Shown here in pieces: positions 1 to 5,413 of a stretch of 6,341 nt of DNA. The stretch's first letter is position 1, and every line of letters starts with the position of its first letter. The DNA lies in the NCBI GenBank assembly GCA_949045875.1, contig CARPYP010000047.1:1-6341 (forward strand), written 5' to 3'. The notes beneath the pieces were generated by a model. The model worked only from the letters and a program-made list of their open reading frames with translations. It ran no database searches and was not told the DNA's origin. Source of the DNA: an uncultured Clostridia bacterium (lineage in GTDB: Bacteria; Bacillota; Clostridia; TANB77; CAG-508). The position numbers and the translations under genes are program-made.

Positions 1-53
1 CGTGCCGAAAATACTTGGAGGGTTCCTTCCTGGTAAGATAGGTCTTCGCCAGT
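1..53 (+). rRNA. rrf: 5S ribosomal RNA, 3' end only
   Basis: The first 53 bases match the conserved 3' third of bacterial 5S rRNA: GCCGAAAATACTTGGAGGG, then a CCTGG...AAGATAGG segment, ending in GCCAG. The 5' part lies outside the window. The gene is followed after about 7 bases by tRNA-Asn, a common rRNA-operon arrangement, so this is host chromosome and not part of the element. The exact 3' end is estimated. Confidence 0.85.
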
Positions 54-59
54 TTATAT

Positions 60-135
60 TCCTCGTTAGCTCAGTCGGTAGAGCGCTCGGCTGTTAACCG
101 ATAGGTCGTTGGTTCAAGTCCAACACGAGGAGCCA
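60..135 (+). tRNA. tRNA-Asn, anticodon GTT
   Basis: A full cloverleaf can be folded: acceptor arms 60-66 and 125-131 pair perfectly (TCCTCGT/ACGAGGA), D stem GCTC/GAGC, anticodon loop CTGTTAA at 91-97 with GTT at 93-95, T stem GTTGG/CCAAC around loop TTCAAGT, discriminator G132 and encoded CCA at 133-135. Only the outermost anticodon-stem position (C86 opposite T102) does not pair. The gene lies directly beside the element and the integrase gene points towards it, so its 3' half is the probable attachment site (inference; the second att copy is outside the window). Confidence 0.97.
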
Positions 136-145
136 TTTATGTTAA

Positions 146-192
146 TAAAAATCGCTGTAAGCCTTGAATAATCAAGAATACAGCGATTTTTA
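146..192. terminator. Bidirectional intrinsic terminator between tRNA-Asn and integrase
   Basis: Perfect 14-bp arms 146-159 (TAAAAATCGCTGTA) and 179-192 (TACAGCGATTTTTA) enclose a smaller stem, CTTGA 163-167 with TCAAG 172-176. A T tract ends the hairpin on either strand, so it can stop both the rightward rRNA/tRNA transcript and the leftward integrase transcript. Confidence 0.85.
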
Positions 193-200
193 CTTTTCGT

Positions 201-230
201 CAAAAATAGGCAAAAATAGGTCGAAAATGG
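201..230. repeat. Tandem 10-bp repeats, possible integrase arm-type sites
   Basis: CAAAAATAGG occurs twice in tandem (201-210, 211-220), followed by a diverged third copy TCGAAAATGG (221-230). They sit between the tRNA and the end of the integrase gene, where tyrosine integrases with an N-terminal arm-binding domain have arm-type sites near the att core. The 10-bp phase would put the copies on one helix face. The role is inferred from position. Confidence 0.5.
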
Positions 231-295
231 GTATTTTTCGTTGCCGATTACCCAAATATTTCCCAAGAAATAGACAAATAAGCAAATAAAAACAA

Positions 296-1570
296 TTATA
301 AATTATCTATTAAATCAGCTGATTTTTGGTCTAATTCCTCTAGTGCATCAGCATATACATTTAATGTAGTTTGAATATCTGCATGTCCTAATCTTTCAGA
401 AATAGTTTTTATATCTACTCCCATTGATAACAGAATTGTAGGGTGGGTATGCCTTAAATCGTGAAATCTTATGTTTTTTATATTATTTTCTTTTTGCCAC
501 TTGTCGAACCAAGAACAAATACCATCAATACTTAAATAATCAAAGATATAGTCATTTTTATAGTCTAAGCTATCAAGTAATTCATAATATAATTTTAAAT
601 AGTTTAAGATGGAATGTGGTAAGGTTTTTATTCTTATAGAACTATCATTTTTGGGATATTTTGTATATCTTCCTTCTTTCGGTGCATAATGACGTGATTT
701 ATTAACATCAAAAGTAGCATTTTCTATTGATAAATCTTCTCTAGTTAATCCAAAAAGTTCAGAACGTCTCATTCCTGTTTTTAAATCTAGTAAAACAAGA
801 AACCTTCTTCCAACTTCTCTTAATTTTTTTTCGTTTGAAATTTTATCATCGTTGTAATATGTCATAAATTCTTTTTCAAGAATAGAGCATACATTTTTAA
901 ATTCTTCAGTATTATAATGCTGTATTTTTTCTCCTTTATTTTTTACTAGATCTTTTATTGTATTTTCATCTGTAGTATTAGTAAATGTAATTTTTATTTT
1001 ATTGCATGGATTTTTAGGAATTAGTTCACAATCTACAGCATATTCTAAACAAGCATGAATAATGCTTTTCCATTTTTTAACTGTATCTGGTTTTACAGTT
1101 TTATTATTATCTTTTCTTGCTTTATAATTTGTTTTAGTTGTTTTAATATCATTAAAATACTTTTCTAATTTTTGCTTTGTTAAGTCTTTTAATTTTATAC
1201 TACCTATGTAAGGCAAAATACGGCTATTCAAAGCACCTAAATACTTTGTAACACATCTTTGACTAGCATTAGGTCTAACTTTATTATCAAGCCAAATTTG
1301 TGCAAATTCTGCAAAGGTATAATTAGTATTAATAAAATTCCCCTTTTTTACTTGTTCAATAAATAAGGTTAACTGTTTTTTGGCTTCTTCGTCATCAGAA
1401 GCCTCTACCGTAGTTCTATATGACTCTCCATTCAACATATAATACAATCTAGCTTTACCATTACCATATAATTCATAAGAACCTTCTTTACGTTTTTTGT
1501 TATCTTTTACGGTTGCTTGTTTAATTAATTGTTGTAAAACATCAATATCTACAGAAACTTCTTTAGACAT
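296..1570 (-). CDS. int: Tyrosine recombinase (phage/ICE integrase)
   Basis: This 424-residue site-specific recombinase would insert the element into, and with a directionality factor excise it from, the adjacent tRNA-Asn site. Residues about 30-80 look like an AP2-like arm-binding domain (SYELYGNGKARLYY), about 85-185 are the SAM-like core-binding domain, and 215-410 the catalytic domain. The full catalytic set is visible: R268 in TGMRRSE, probable K307, H370 and R373 in HDLRHTH, H396 in LGHAD and the nucleophile Y406 in NVYAD. Length and domain order are those of complete Tn916/phage-type integrases. The ATG at 1570 follows a GGAGG (1578-1582) at normal spacing. It is the last gene of the leftward block, 34 bases after the immA remnant. 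Its identity is secure; whether the element is a phage or an ICE is not settled. Confidence 0.97.
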   Translation of the reverse strand: MSKEVSVDIDVLQQLIKQATVKDNKKRKEGSYELYGNGKARLYYMLNGESYRTTVEASDDEEAKKQLTLFIEQVKKGNFINTNYTFAEFAQIWLDNKVRPNASQRCVTKYLGALNSRILPYIGSIKLKDLTKQKLEKYFNDIKTTKTNYKARKDNNKTVKPDTVKKWKSIIHACLEYAVDCELIPKNPCNKIKITFTNTTDENTIKDLVKNKGEKIQHYNTEEFKNVCSILEKEFMTYYNDDKISNEKKLREVGRRFLVLLDLKTGMRRSELFGLTREDLSIENATFDVNKSRHYAPKEGRYTKYPKNDSSIRIKTLPHSILNYLKLYYELLDSLDYKNDYIFDYLSIDGICSWFDKWQKENNIKNIRFHDLRHTHPTILLSMGVDIKTISERLGHADIQTTLNVYADALEELDQKSADLIDNL

Positions 1571-1604
1571 ATAAAAACCTCCGTTCGCAATTATACTTTA
1601 AATT

Positions 1605-2046
1605 TTAAGCATTATATATTAATGCTTCTTTTGTAAAATCATATTTAGTTTTGTAATATTCAATACACTTCGTCATAAATTCGATTGTAACATCAAAATA
1701 ATACGCAAGACTATAAACTGTATTGTATCCGATATGAAATTGCTTTACAAAGCTTTTCAAAAGGAATTAATATATTGTATGACCATTTTCTAGCACGATA
1801 TTCTTGCTTATCTATTAAAACTTTATCAGTGCAATAAGCAGGGTAGAGAGCATCCATATAATAATGTCCTAATTCCTCTGCTAAAGTACATTTTTCATCT
1901 ATATATGTACCTAGATTATCATAATTAAGAGCAATAGCATTTATATCATGATAATTTAGATACATTCCATTTACATCTTCTATCTGCCAGTTATATATTT
2001 TAATATTTTCTTTTTCAGCTATATCATACAAAGTATTAAGTTCCAT
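1605..2046 (-). pseudogene. immA: ImmA/IrrE-family metallopeptidase, frameshifted
   Basis: ImmA-type proteases inactivate the XRE repressor of their element (ImmA/ImmR of ICEBs1 is the model). The open frame from ATG 2046 (ribosome site GAAGGAG just upstream) runs 111 residues to a stop at 1711. It has the active-site helix LAEELGHYY, where EELGH at residues 57-61 replaces canonical HExxH, a variant I recall from clostridial elements, and E82 in the EYRARKW segment as probable third zinc ligand. The frame ends in ISYRIQYSL, unlike the family. Shifting one base near 1731 restores GYNTVYSLAYYFDVTIEFMT and a normal ending at 1605-1607, giving about 146 residues, the usual size. The gene is therefore complete but for one indel. 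It may be a real mutation or a sequencing error. If real, repressor cleavage and induction could be impaired. Confidence 0.85.
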
Positions 2047-2089
2047 AAATTTTCTCCTTCATTTTTAAATAGATAATGTTAATAATTTC

Positions 2090-2118
2090 ATAAAAATTGA
2101 ATATAATATCATTGTCAA
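2090..2118 (-). promoter_or_regulatory. Possible leftward promoter for immA-int
   Basis: On the minus strand a perfect TTGACA (2118-2113) is followed after 17 bases by TTTTAT (2095-2090), a weak -10 box, 44 bases before the immA start. Its -35 box lies in a palindrome, TTGTCAA-GTAT-TTGACAA (2112-2129), whose other arm is the -35 box of the rightward RNA promoter. The immA and int genes could equally be read from the repressor promoter upstream. Confidence 0.4.
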
Positions 2119-2122
2119 GTAT

Positions 2123-2152
2123 TTGACAAGTTAAATATTTGTATGTTATAAT
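2123..2152 (+). promoter_or_regulatory. Rightward promoter of the DUF3800-linked RNA
   Basis: TTGACA at 2123-2128 and TATAAT at 2147-2152 are separated by 18 bases, which is near consensus. Start of transcription is expected near 2159. No plausible gene starts downstream on this strand, so it should make a non-coding RNA. Confidence 0.7.
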
Positions 2153-2158
2153 ATATTT

Positions 2159-2246
2159 AACTTAAGCAGGGGGCAGTGGGTTCCCAAGGTGGAGCTCCTA
2201 GATAAGTTGAAATACTTATTCCAATCGCCCTTTGCACATTTTTATA
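2159..2246 (+). ncRNA. Structured RNA beside the DUF3800 gene
   Basis: After the promoter comes a G-rich stretch unlike its AT-rich surroundings. Its outer stem is 2166-2174 (GCAGGGGGC) with 2227-2235 (GCCCTTTGC), nine pairs including two G-U. Those wobbles work only for a plus-strand RNA. Inside is GATAAGT/ACTTATT (2201-2207 with 2214-2220), and the segment 2176-2199 with TGGGTTCCC and GGAGCTCC could form a further stem or pseudoknot. A T run (2239-2243) after the outer stem could terminate it. It converges on the 3' end of the DUF3800 gene and overlaps it by a few bases. Published comparative-genomics work (Weinberg and colleagues, 2017) described several DUF3800-associated RNA motifs. This is a good candidate for that group, but I cannot assign a class from memory. 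Confidence 0.65.
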
Positions 2247-3006
2247 AATAATATTCTTTTGATTTAAAAGTAATATATGTTTTTATAAATTCTGAGCCTT
2301 CAAGGCTTATTTTTTTTGATAATTTTTCATACATATGTAAACAATGTTTTTCTTTTACTTCACTATATTTTTTATACCCACTAATGATAGAATAATATTT
2401 TTCTATATAAAAAGCAAAAAGGTCAGCAATCTGTATAAAGTTAGTGTTCTGTGATTTTATAAACATAGCTTCTTCAATCATAGTTAAATTATCTTTTGAA
2501 AGTGTAGGATATATGTTATGCAATTGAGAAGGTATAGTCAAAATATCATCTAAAAAGATAAGTCCTTTTTGGTTTCTAGTAGATAATATTTTAGAAACAT
2601 TATCATATAGTTTGCCAAAAGAGTAGATATATGGGTCTATTTTTAATGTATTATTAAAGACTTTATTTACTCCTCTCTTAAAAGGTTTTTTATCTATAGC
2701 TATATAATGTACAGTTAAATCCAATCCTAAAATTAAATCAACTAATTTTTCAAGAACTAAAAAGTTGTTATGCCAATCGAATTGATTAAAAATAGATTTT
2801 TTAGATGAATTAAATAGTTCGCTTGTATGTATTTCTGTATTTTCTAAAATTGGCAATATTTGGACTTTTGCCTTATTAAAATAGTTGTTTATTTCATGCC
2901 ACTTTGAACTATCAATCAATATTCCTGCCAAAACAAATATTGGTTGTTCTTTATTATCTAAATCAGTTCCAGTATTTCCACTTTCATCTGCATACATTAA
3001 ATACAT
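2242..3006 (-). CDS. DUF3800 domain protein
   Basis: This 254-residue protein carries the hallmarks of DUF3800, a family with a predicted RNase H-like nuclease fold and no settled biochemical role. An N-terminal strand ends in YADESGN (D7, E8), EIHTSEL follows at 58-64, AIDKK at 103-107, FLDD at 151-154 and the characteristic IQIADLFAFY at 191-200 (D195). The acidic residues D7, E58, D105, D153/D154 and D195 are plausible metal ligands, and length is normal. The ATG at 3006 follows AAGGAGA at good spacing; a second ATG three codons in lacks such a site. It starts 45 bases after the repressor gene and is probably cotranscribed with it, so it would be expressed in the lysogen, as accessory or defence genes of prophages often are. 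A structured RNA converges on its 3' end. Confidence 0.88.
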   Translation of the reverse strand: MYLMYADESGNTGTDLDNKEQPIFVLAGILIDSSKWHEINNYFNKAKVQILPILENTEIHTSELFNSSKKSIFNQFDWHNNFLVLEKLVDLILGLDLTVHYIAIDKKPFKRGVNKVFNNTLKIDPYIYSFGKLYDNVSKILSTRNQKGLIFLDDILTIPSQLHNIYPTLSKDNLTMIEEAMFIKSQNTNFIQIADLFAFYIEKYYSIISGYKKYSEVKEKHCLHMYEKLSKKISLEGSEFIKTYITFKSKEYYL

Positions 3007-3051
3007 TTTATATTTCTCCTTTTATTTTTATATTTTTTCAACATTAATAAC

Positions 3052-3393
3052 TTATTTATTATTTTCAACTTGATTTTTAACAAACAAAGCAAAATCTCGT
3101 ATTTGCTTTTTTTGTGTTTCTGTTAAAGCATTATATTCTTCTTTAGACATTCCTATCATCGCTTCATTAAGCACGTCATCTATTTGTTCTCCTGTGTCTC
3201 TTACGTCTGTTTTACCTAATAAATAGTCTATACTACAATTAAATATTTCAGATAATTTAATAAGCACCTCCATGCTAGGTTTGCGTGTTTCATTTTCATA
3301 CATAGCAACTGTACTTTTTGCTCCATCTAATTTATCAGCTAATTCTTGTTGAGTGTATCCAGATTCTTCTCTTAATATTTTTATTCTATTCAC
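3052..3393 (-). CDS. XRE-family repressor (CI/ImmR-like)
   Basis: This 113-residue DNA-binding protein probably maintains lysogeny by binding the dyad operators in 3430-3560. The N-terminal HTH_3 domain covers about residues 3-60, with the helix-turn-helix near 14-33 (TQQELADKLDGAKSTVAMYE) and the usual ending IDYLLGKTD. Residues 66-113 form a charged, helical tail of the kind seen in short phage and ICE repressors that are ImmA substrates; no LexA-type self-cleaving domain is present. The start is GTG at 3393, with AAGGAAG (3401-3407) seven bases upstream and an in-frame stop immediately before it, so no longer form exists. It is divergent from the Cro-like gene and first in the leftward block with DUF3800, immA and int. 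Confidence 0.9.
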   Translation of the reverse strand: MNRIKILREESGYTQQELADKLDGAKSTVAMYENETRKPSMEVLIKLSEIFNCSIDYLLGKTDVRDTGEQIDDVLNEAMIGMSKEEYNALTETQKKQIRDFALFVKNQVENNK

Positions 3394-3416
3394 AATCTCA
3401 CTTCCTTATATCGTAT

Positions 3417-3446
3417 ATTATAGCATACTCAAAGTGTACTTTGCAA
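3417..3446 (-). promoter_or_regulatory. Leftward repressor promoter
   Basis: Reading leftward, TTGCAA (3446-3441) is followed after 18 bases by TATAAT (3422-3417) preceded by TGC, an extended -10. The -35 end overlaps the dyad CAAAGT-GT-ACTTTG (3430-3443), so the repressor could control its own gene. Confidence 0.65.
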
Positions 3447-3480
3447 CATTTTTTTGAAAAAAAGTTTACTTAGAGCGACA
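3430..3480. promoter_or_regulatory. Operator-like sites near the repressor promoter
   Basis: Two related short dyads lie here: CAAAGT-GT-ACTTTG at 3430-3443 and AAGT-TT-ACTT at about 3463-3472. The latter continues into TACTTAGAGCGACA, which resembles the right half (TACTGAGAGCGAAC) of the large dyad over the rightward promoter. They are probably weaker sites for the same repressor or for Cro. Confidence 0.5.
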
Positions 3481-3520
3481 ATAACTTGCAGATTTCAAAA
3501 AAATTTTTTTTAAAAACTGC

Positions 3521-3549
3521 TTGACAGTTCGCTAAAAGTATAATATACT
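3521..3549 (+). promoter_or_regulatory. Rightward early promoter
   Basis: TTGACA at 3521-3526 and TATACT at 3544-3549 with a 17-base spacer give a strong promoter 30 bases before the Cro-like gene. Its spacer and -10 box lie wholly inside the dyad operator 3526-3560, so bound repressor would block polymerase directly. It probably drives the closely spaced genes from 3579 to 5057. Confidence 0.8.
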
Positions 3550-3560
3550 GAGAGCGAACT
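3526..3560. promoter_or_regulatory. Large dyad operator over the early promoter
   Basis: The 35-bp site is symmetric about A3543: AGTTCGCT (3526-3533), 3 bases, AGTATA, A, TATACT, 3 bases, AGCGAACT (3553-3560). Fourteen of 17 positions in each half match the other half. Half-sites of this length suggest a repressor dimer contacting two segments per half, or two dimers. Confidence 0.75.
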
Positions 3561-3578
3561 TAGGGAAGGAGGGGTATA

Positions 3579-3773
3579 ATGAAAAGAGAAAAATTACAAG
3601 AATTTAGATATAAGAATAAATTAACGCAAGAGCAAATGGCAAACAAGTTAGATGTAACAGTTTCACATTATAAAGCTATAGAGTATGGACAAAGGAATCC
3701 TAGTTTTGAATTAATGGAAAGAATAAAAAATATCTTCCCCAATGCTAATATAGACAAAATTTTTTTATCCTAA
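3579..3773 (+). CDS. Cro-like XRE-family regulator
   Basis: This 64-residue single-domain HTH protein is divergent from the repressor and the first gene of the rightward operon, the classical position of Cro. The fold is an HTH_3 domain over nearly the whole length, with the helix-turn-helix about residues 15-34 (TQEQMANKLDVTVSHYKAIE) followed by GQRNPSFELM. Having no dimerisation or cleavage tail, it fits an antagonist of the repressor at shared operators. The ATG at 3579 follows a GGAAGGAGGGG site. A role as transcriptional activator of the early operon cannot be excluded. Confidence 0.85.
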   Translation: MKREKLQEFRYKNKLTQEQMANKLDVTVSHYKAIEYGQRNPSFELMERIKNIFPNANIDKIFLS

Positions 3774-3815
3774 AAGTTCACAATAAGTATACTAATAAGT
3801 GAAGGAGGCGATAAT

Positions 3816-4073
3816 ATGCTTTACTCTACAAAAGAGATAGCAGAAATGTATGGAGGAGAAAATAGAAATATAACACCATACACAATAACACAAACATGGA
3901 TACCTCTAGGATTAAAACATATAAGAGGAAAAGCAAATTCATATTTATTCAAAAAAGAATGGGTAGAAGAATTTTTGGAAACTCAAATAATAATAAAAGA
4001 AAACAAACAAAAGACACTAAAAATAAGAAGACAAAGCGTTAATAGAACAAATGTAAAATGCTTTGTAGTTTAG
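3816..4073 (+). CDS. Small HTH protein, excisionase-like
   Basis: The 85-residue product begins LYSTKEIAEMYGG, typical of helix-turn-helix domains of the MerR/excisionase/AlpA group. A second helix follows around residues 20-33, a possible wing around KANSYLFKK (39-47) and an EEFLE helix. The tail 57-85 is strongly basic (KENKQKTLKIRRQ). A gene like this in an early operon beside a tyrosine integrase is a candidate recombination directionality factor, but it could also be a regulator. The ATG at 3816 follows GAAGGAGG at ideal spacing, 42 bases after the Cro-like gene. Confidence 0.65.
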   Translation: MLYSTKEIAEMYGGENRNITPYTITQTWIPLGLKHIRGKANSYLFKKEWVEEFLETQIIIKENKQKTLKIRRQSVNRTNVKCFVV

Positions 4074-4088
4074 GAAAGGAGCATAACA

Positions 4089-4334
4089 ATGACGTTAAAA
4101 TGCAAAAGAAAAATAAAAAGCATGATAGCAGAAATAATAGCTTGCACATTAATAGCAATAGCAACATCAGTAATAGGACTAGTATTAATAAAATTAGCAA
4201 GTCTTGTAGTAGTACATCTTACATATGAAGAATTTAGACAAGCTATGACAATTATAAGTGTAGTAGGAGCATTGATAGCAGTAATAAAGTTATTTAAAGA
4301 ACCTGAAAGGGGTGAGAAGAATGGAAGAAAATAA
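4089..4334 (+). CDS. Small two-helix membrane protein, unknown function
   Basis: I do not recognise this 81-residue protein. A basic N-terminus (KCKRKIK) precedes a long hydrophobic stretch at about 12-43, a short polar link (TYEEFRQ) and a second hydrophobic helix at about 52-68, then a charged tail. The basic N-terminus and tail fit both ends in the cytoplasm. The ATG at 4089 follows AAAGGAG. The gene starts 15 bases after the HTH gene and its end overlaps the next gene by 14 bases, suggesting coupled translation. Possibilities include superinfection exclusion or a membrane anchor for another small protein; nothing in the sequence decides. Confidence 0.75.
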   Translation: MTLKCKRKIKSMIAEIIACTLIAIATSVIGLVLIKLASLVVVHLTYEEFRQAMTIISVVGALIAVIKLFKEPERGEKNGRK

Positions 4335-4482
4335 AAGAACTTTATCAATAAAAATAGAAAGTGATACAAAAGAATTAGATGTAGCAATAGAAAAGGCAGA
4401 AAAATTAGTTAATCTTTTAAATAGAGCAGACAAGCTAATTAATTCACTTGGAGGTACAACTATTAACAATTATAATAATTAA
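4321..4482 (+). CDS. Small helical protein, unknown function
   Basis: A 53-codon reading frame starts at ATG 4321 inside the end of the membrane-protein gene, with AAAGGGGTGAG (4306-4316) as ribosome site, and stops at 4480-4482. The product begins with a beta-like segment (TLSIKIESDTKELD) and continues as an amphipathic helix (VAIEKAEKLVNLLNRADKLI). I recall similar short proteins from early regions of clostridial phages, without known function. Overlap with the upstream gene and a convincing ribosome site support it. Confidence 0.7.
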   Translation: MEENKRTLSIKIESDTKELDVAIEKAEKLVNLLNRADKLINSLGGTTINNYNN

Positions 4483-4516
4483 TTTATTATTAGCAAATAA
4501 AGAAGGAGGAAACAGT

Positions 4517-4645
4517 ATGGGACATTATTTTAACATACTTATTGAGACATTTAGAATAAAAAAATGGAAAACAAAAAACAATGAAGATTTTATGACATTG
4601 AAAACACTAAGAGAAGATTTAAAAGAGTTGAAAGGAGGAAAATAG
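4517..4645 (+). CDS. Small charged protein, unknown function
   Basis: This 42-residue frame begins at ATG 4517 after AGAAGGAGG (4501-4509) and ends at 4645, one base before the next start codon. The product (MGHYFNILIETFRIKKWKTK at the start) is basic in the middle and has a short helical end LREDLKELKGGK. The frame stays open upstream to a TTG at 4448, but that lies in the preceding gene without a ribosome site, so the ATG is preferred. The family is not recognised. Confidence 0.6.
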   Translation: MGHYFNILIETFRIKKWKTKNNEDFMTLKTLREDLKELKGGK

Positions 4646-4646
4646 T

Positions 4647-5057
4647 GTGGGATATGAGCAAATAGAAGAAATCATTTCTGATATAGATGAATATTACACA
4701 GAAGCAGATTTTAGAGAAGACTTACAACAAATTTATTTTATATGTATTGAAAACACTAAAGGAAAACATATGTCAGAAAACAATAAAAATTCAATCAGTA
4801 AAACAATAATAGAGCAAGCAGAAGTTATAACAAGTTTATCAAACAAGTTAAAGGAAACACAAGAAAAACTAGCAGAAAAAGATGAAGAAGTAAAAGAAAT
4901 TAAATACATAAGAAGAAATACAGAAGCTAAGAACTGTATTCTAATGAATGCACTAAAAAAGATAGAAGATTCATTTAAAACATGTGATGGTTTAACGTTC
5001 TTTGATTATTTATCAAAAATAAAAAGTATATTAGACGAAGCTACCAAACAACTCTAA
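4647..5057 (+). CDS. Coiled-coil protein, unknown function
   Basis: This 136-residue protein starts with GTG at 4647, placed by AAAGGAGG (4631-4638); the nearby ATG at 4654 is out of frame. Residues 1-40 are acidic and probably globular (EQIEEIISDIDEYY), residues 50-88 have the heptad-like pattern of a coiled coil (VITSLSNKLKETQEKLAEKD), and 100-136 form a further helical segment. There is no signal peptide, membrane segment or catalytic motif. It is the last gene of the early operon. It may be a structural or scaffolding accessory; I do not recognise a family. Confidence 0.75.
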   Translation: MGYEQIEEIISDIDEYYTEADFREDLQQIYFICIENTKGKHMSENNKNSISKTIIEQAEVITSLSNKLKETQEKLAEKDEEVKEIKYIRRNTEAKNCILMNALKKIEDSFKTCDGLTFFDYLSKIKSILDEATKQL

Positions 5058-5078
5058 TATACTCAAATAGTTAAATTA

Positions 5079-5109
5079 ATATTTCCGAAATTAATTATAA
5101 CGGAAATAT
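5079..5109. repeat. Inverted repeat after the early operon
   Basis: ATATTTCCG (5079-5087) and CGGAAATAT (5101-5109) form a perfect 9-bp stem around a 13-base AT-only loop. It lies 22 bases after the coiled-coil gene. No T run follows on the plus strand, so it is at best a weak terminator. It may instead be a 3' RNA stabiliser or a protein site. Confidence 0.45.
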
Positions 5110-5183
5110 ATATATAACACAATAGTACATTGAAAATTGAATAAGTTTTTATCAGAAAATGCAGTTATACGAATGATATAAAA

Positions 5184-5234
5184 TGTGTATAAATTTATCT
5201 GAAGGTATCTGAAGTTATCTACAGTTATCTAAAG
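5184..5234. repeat. Four phased 10-bp iterons with an adjacent DnaA-box-like site
   Basis: Four tandem decamers occupy 5195-5234: TTATCTGAAG, GTATCTGAAG, TTATCTACAG, TTATCTAAAG. The exact 10-bp period puts them on one helix face. Three bases before them, TGTGTATAA (5184-5192) reads TTATACACA on the minus strand, matching the DnaA-box pattern TTATNCACA; the third iteron TTATCTACA is one base from a box. No other gene-like content is seen in 5110-5257. They may bind a replication initiator or regulate the promoter 24 bases downstream. Confidence 0.6.
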
Positions 5235-5257
5235 TGTAACAAAATACACAAAAAGTG

Positions 5258-5286
5258 TTGATTTTTTCGTAAAACTCTAGTATAAT
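5258..5286 (+). promoter_or_regulatory. Promoter of the counter-transcribed (antitoxin) RNA
   Basis: TTGATT (5258-5263), a 17-base spacer and TATAAT (5281-5286) predict a transcript from about 5293 that contains no usable reading frame. Confidence 0.75.
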
Positions 5287-5292
5287 GTTAAT

Positions 5293-5413
5293 AAAGAATT
5301 AAATGAGAACTTAAACTAGCTTGTCCTCATTAATTCGTAAGAAGCAAATTTATGTAATCGAAGATATTCGGGAACAAGAAAGACTAGAGTGTGTCAGACT
5401 CTAGTCTTTTGCT
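5293..5413 (+). ncRNA. Antitoxin-like RNA (RNA II type), convergent on the small peptide gene
   Basis: A plus-strand RNA of about 120 bases is predicted from the promoter to the terminator at 5379-5410. Its ATGs are followed almost at once by stops, so it is non-coding. A 5' stem can form between AATGAG (5302-5307) and CTCATT (5326-5331). Two stretches are complementary to the toxin mRNA although they come from separate DNA: 5338-5359 matches toxin codons 3-9 and 5303-5316 matches the mRNA 5' end. With the shared terminator this is the design of pAD1 RNA II. It is inferred to block toxin translation. Confidence 0.7.
5379..5410. terminator. Shared bidirectional terminator of the convergent RNAs
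   Basis: Perfect 12-bp arms AAAGACTAGAGT (5379-5390) and ACTCTAGTCTTT (5398-5409) enclose a 7-base loop. The plus strand continues TTTTGCTTT, and the minus strand TCTTTCTTGTT. Both RNAs should end here and share complementary terminator loops, a possible first contact point. Confidence 0.85.

Noticed and set aside
1711..1740. Programmed frameshift in immA
   Set aside because: I see no slippery heptamer or +1 shift-prone stop context at the junction, so a mutation or read error is simpler.
2885..3073. Plus-strand 62-codon reading frame
   Set aside because: It lies opposite the start of the DUF3800 gene and the repressor end, has no convincing ribosome site and encodes no recognisable protein; it is a shadow of the real gene.
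4070..4387. Minus-strand 105-codon reading frame rich in hydrophobic residues
   Set aside because: It is antisense to the membrane-protein gene and the following small gene, which have good ribosome sites and fit the operon; hydrophobicity on the opposite strand is expected from codon bias.
4448..4516. Upstream TTG start for the 42-residue gene
   Set aside because: It lies inside the preceding gene without a ribosome site, while the ATG at 4517 has AGAAGGAGG at ideal distance.
5195..5234. CRISPR-like array
   Set aside because: The repeats are only 10 bp and directly abut, with no spacers and no cas genes nearby.
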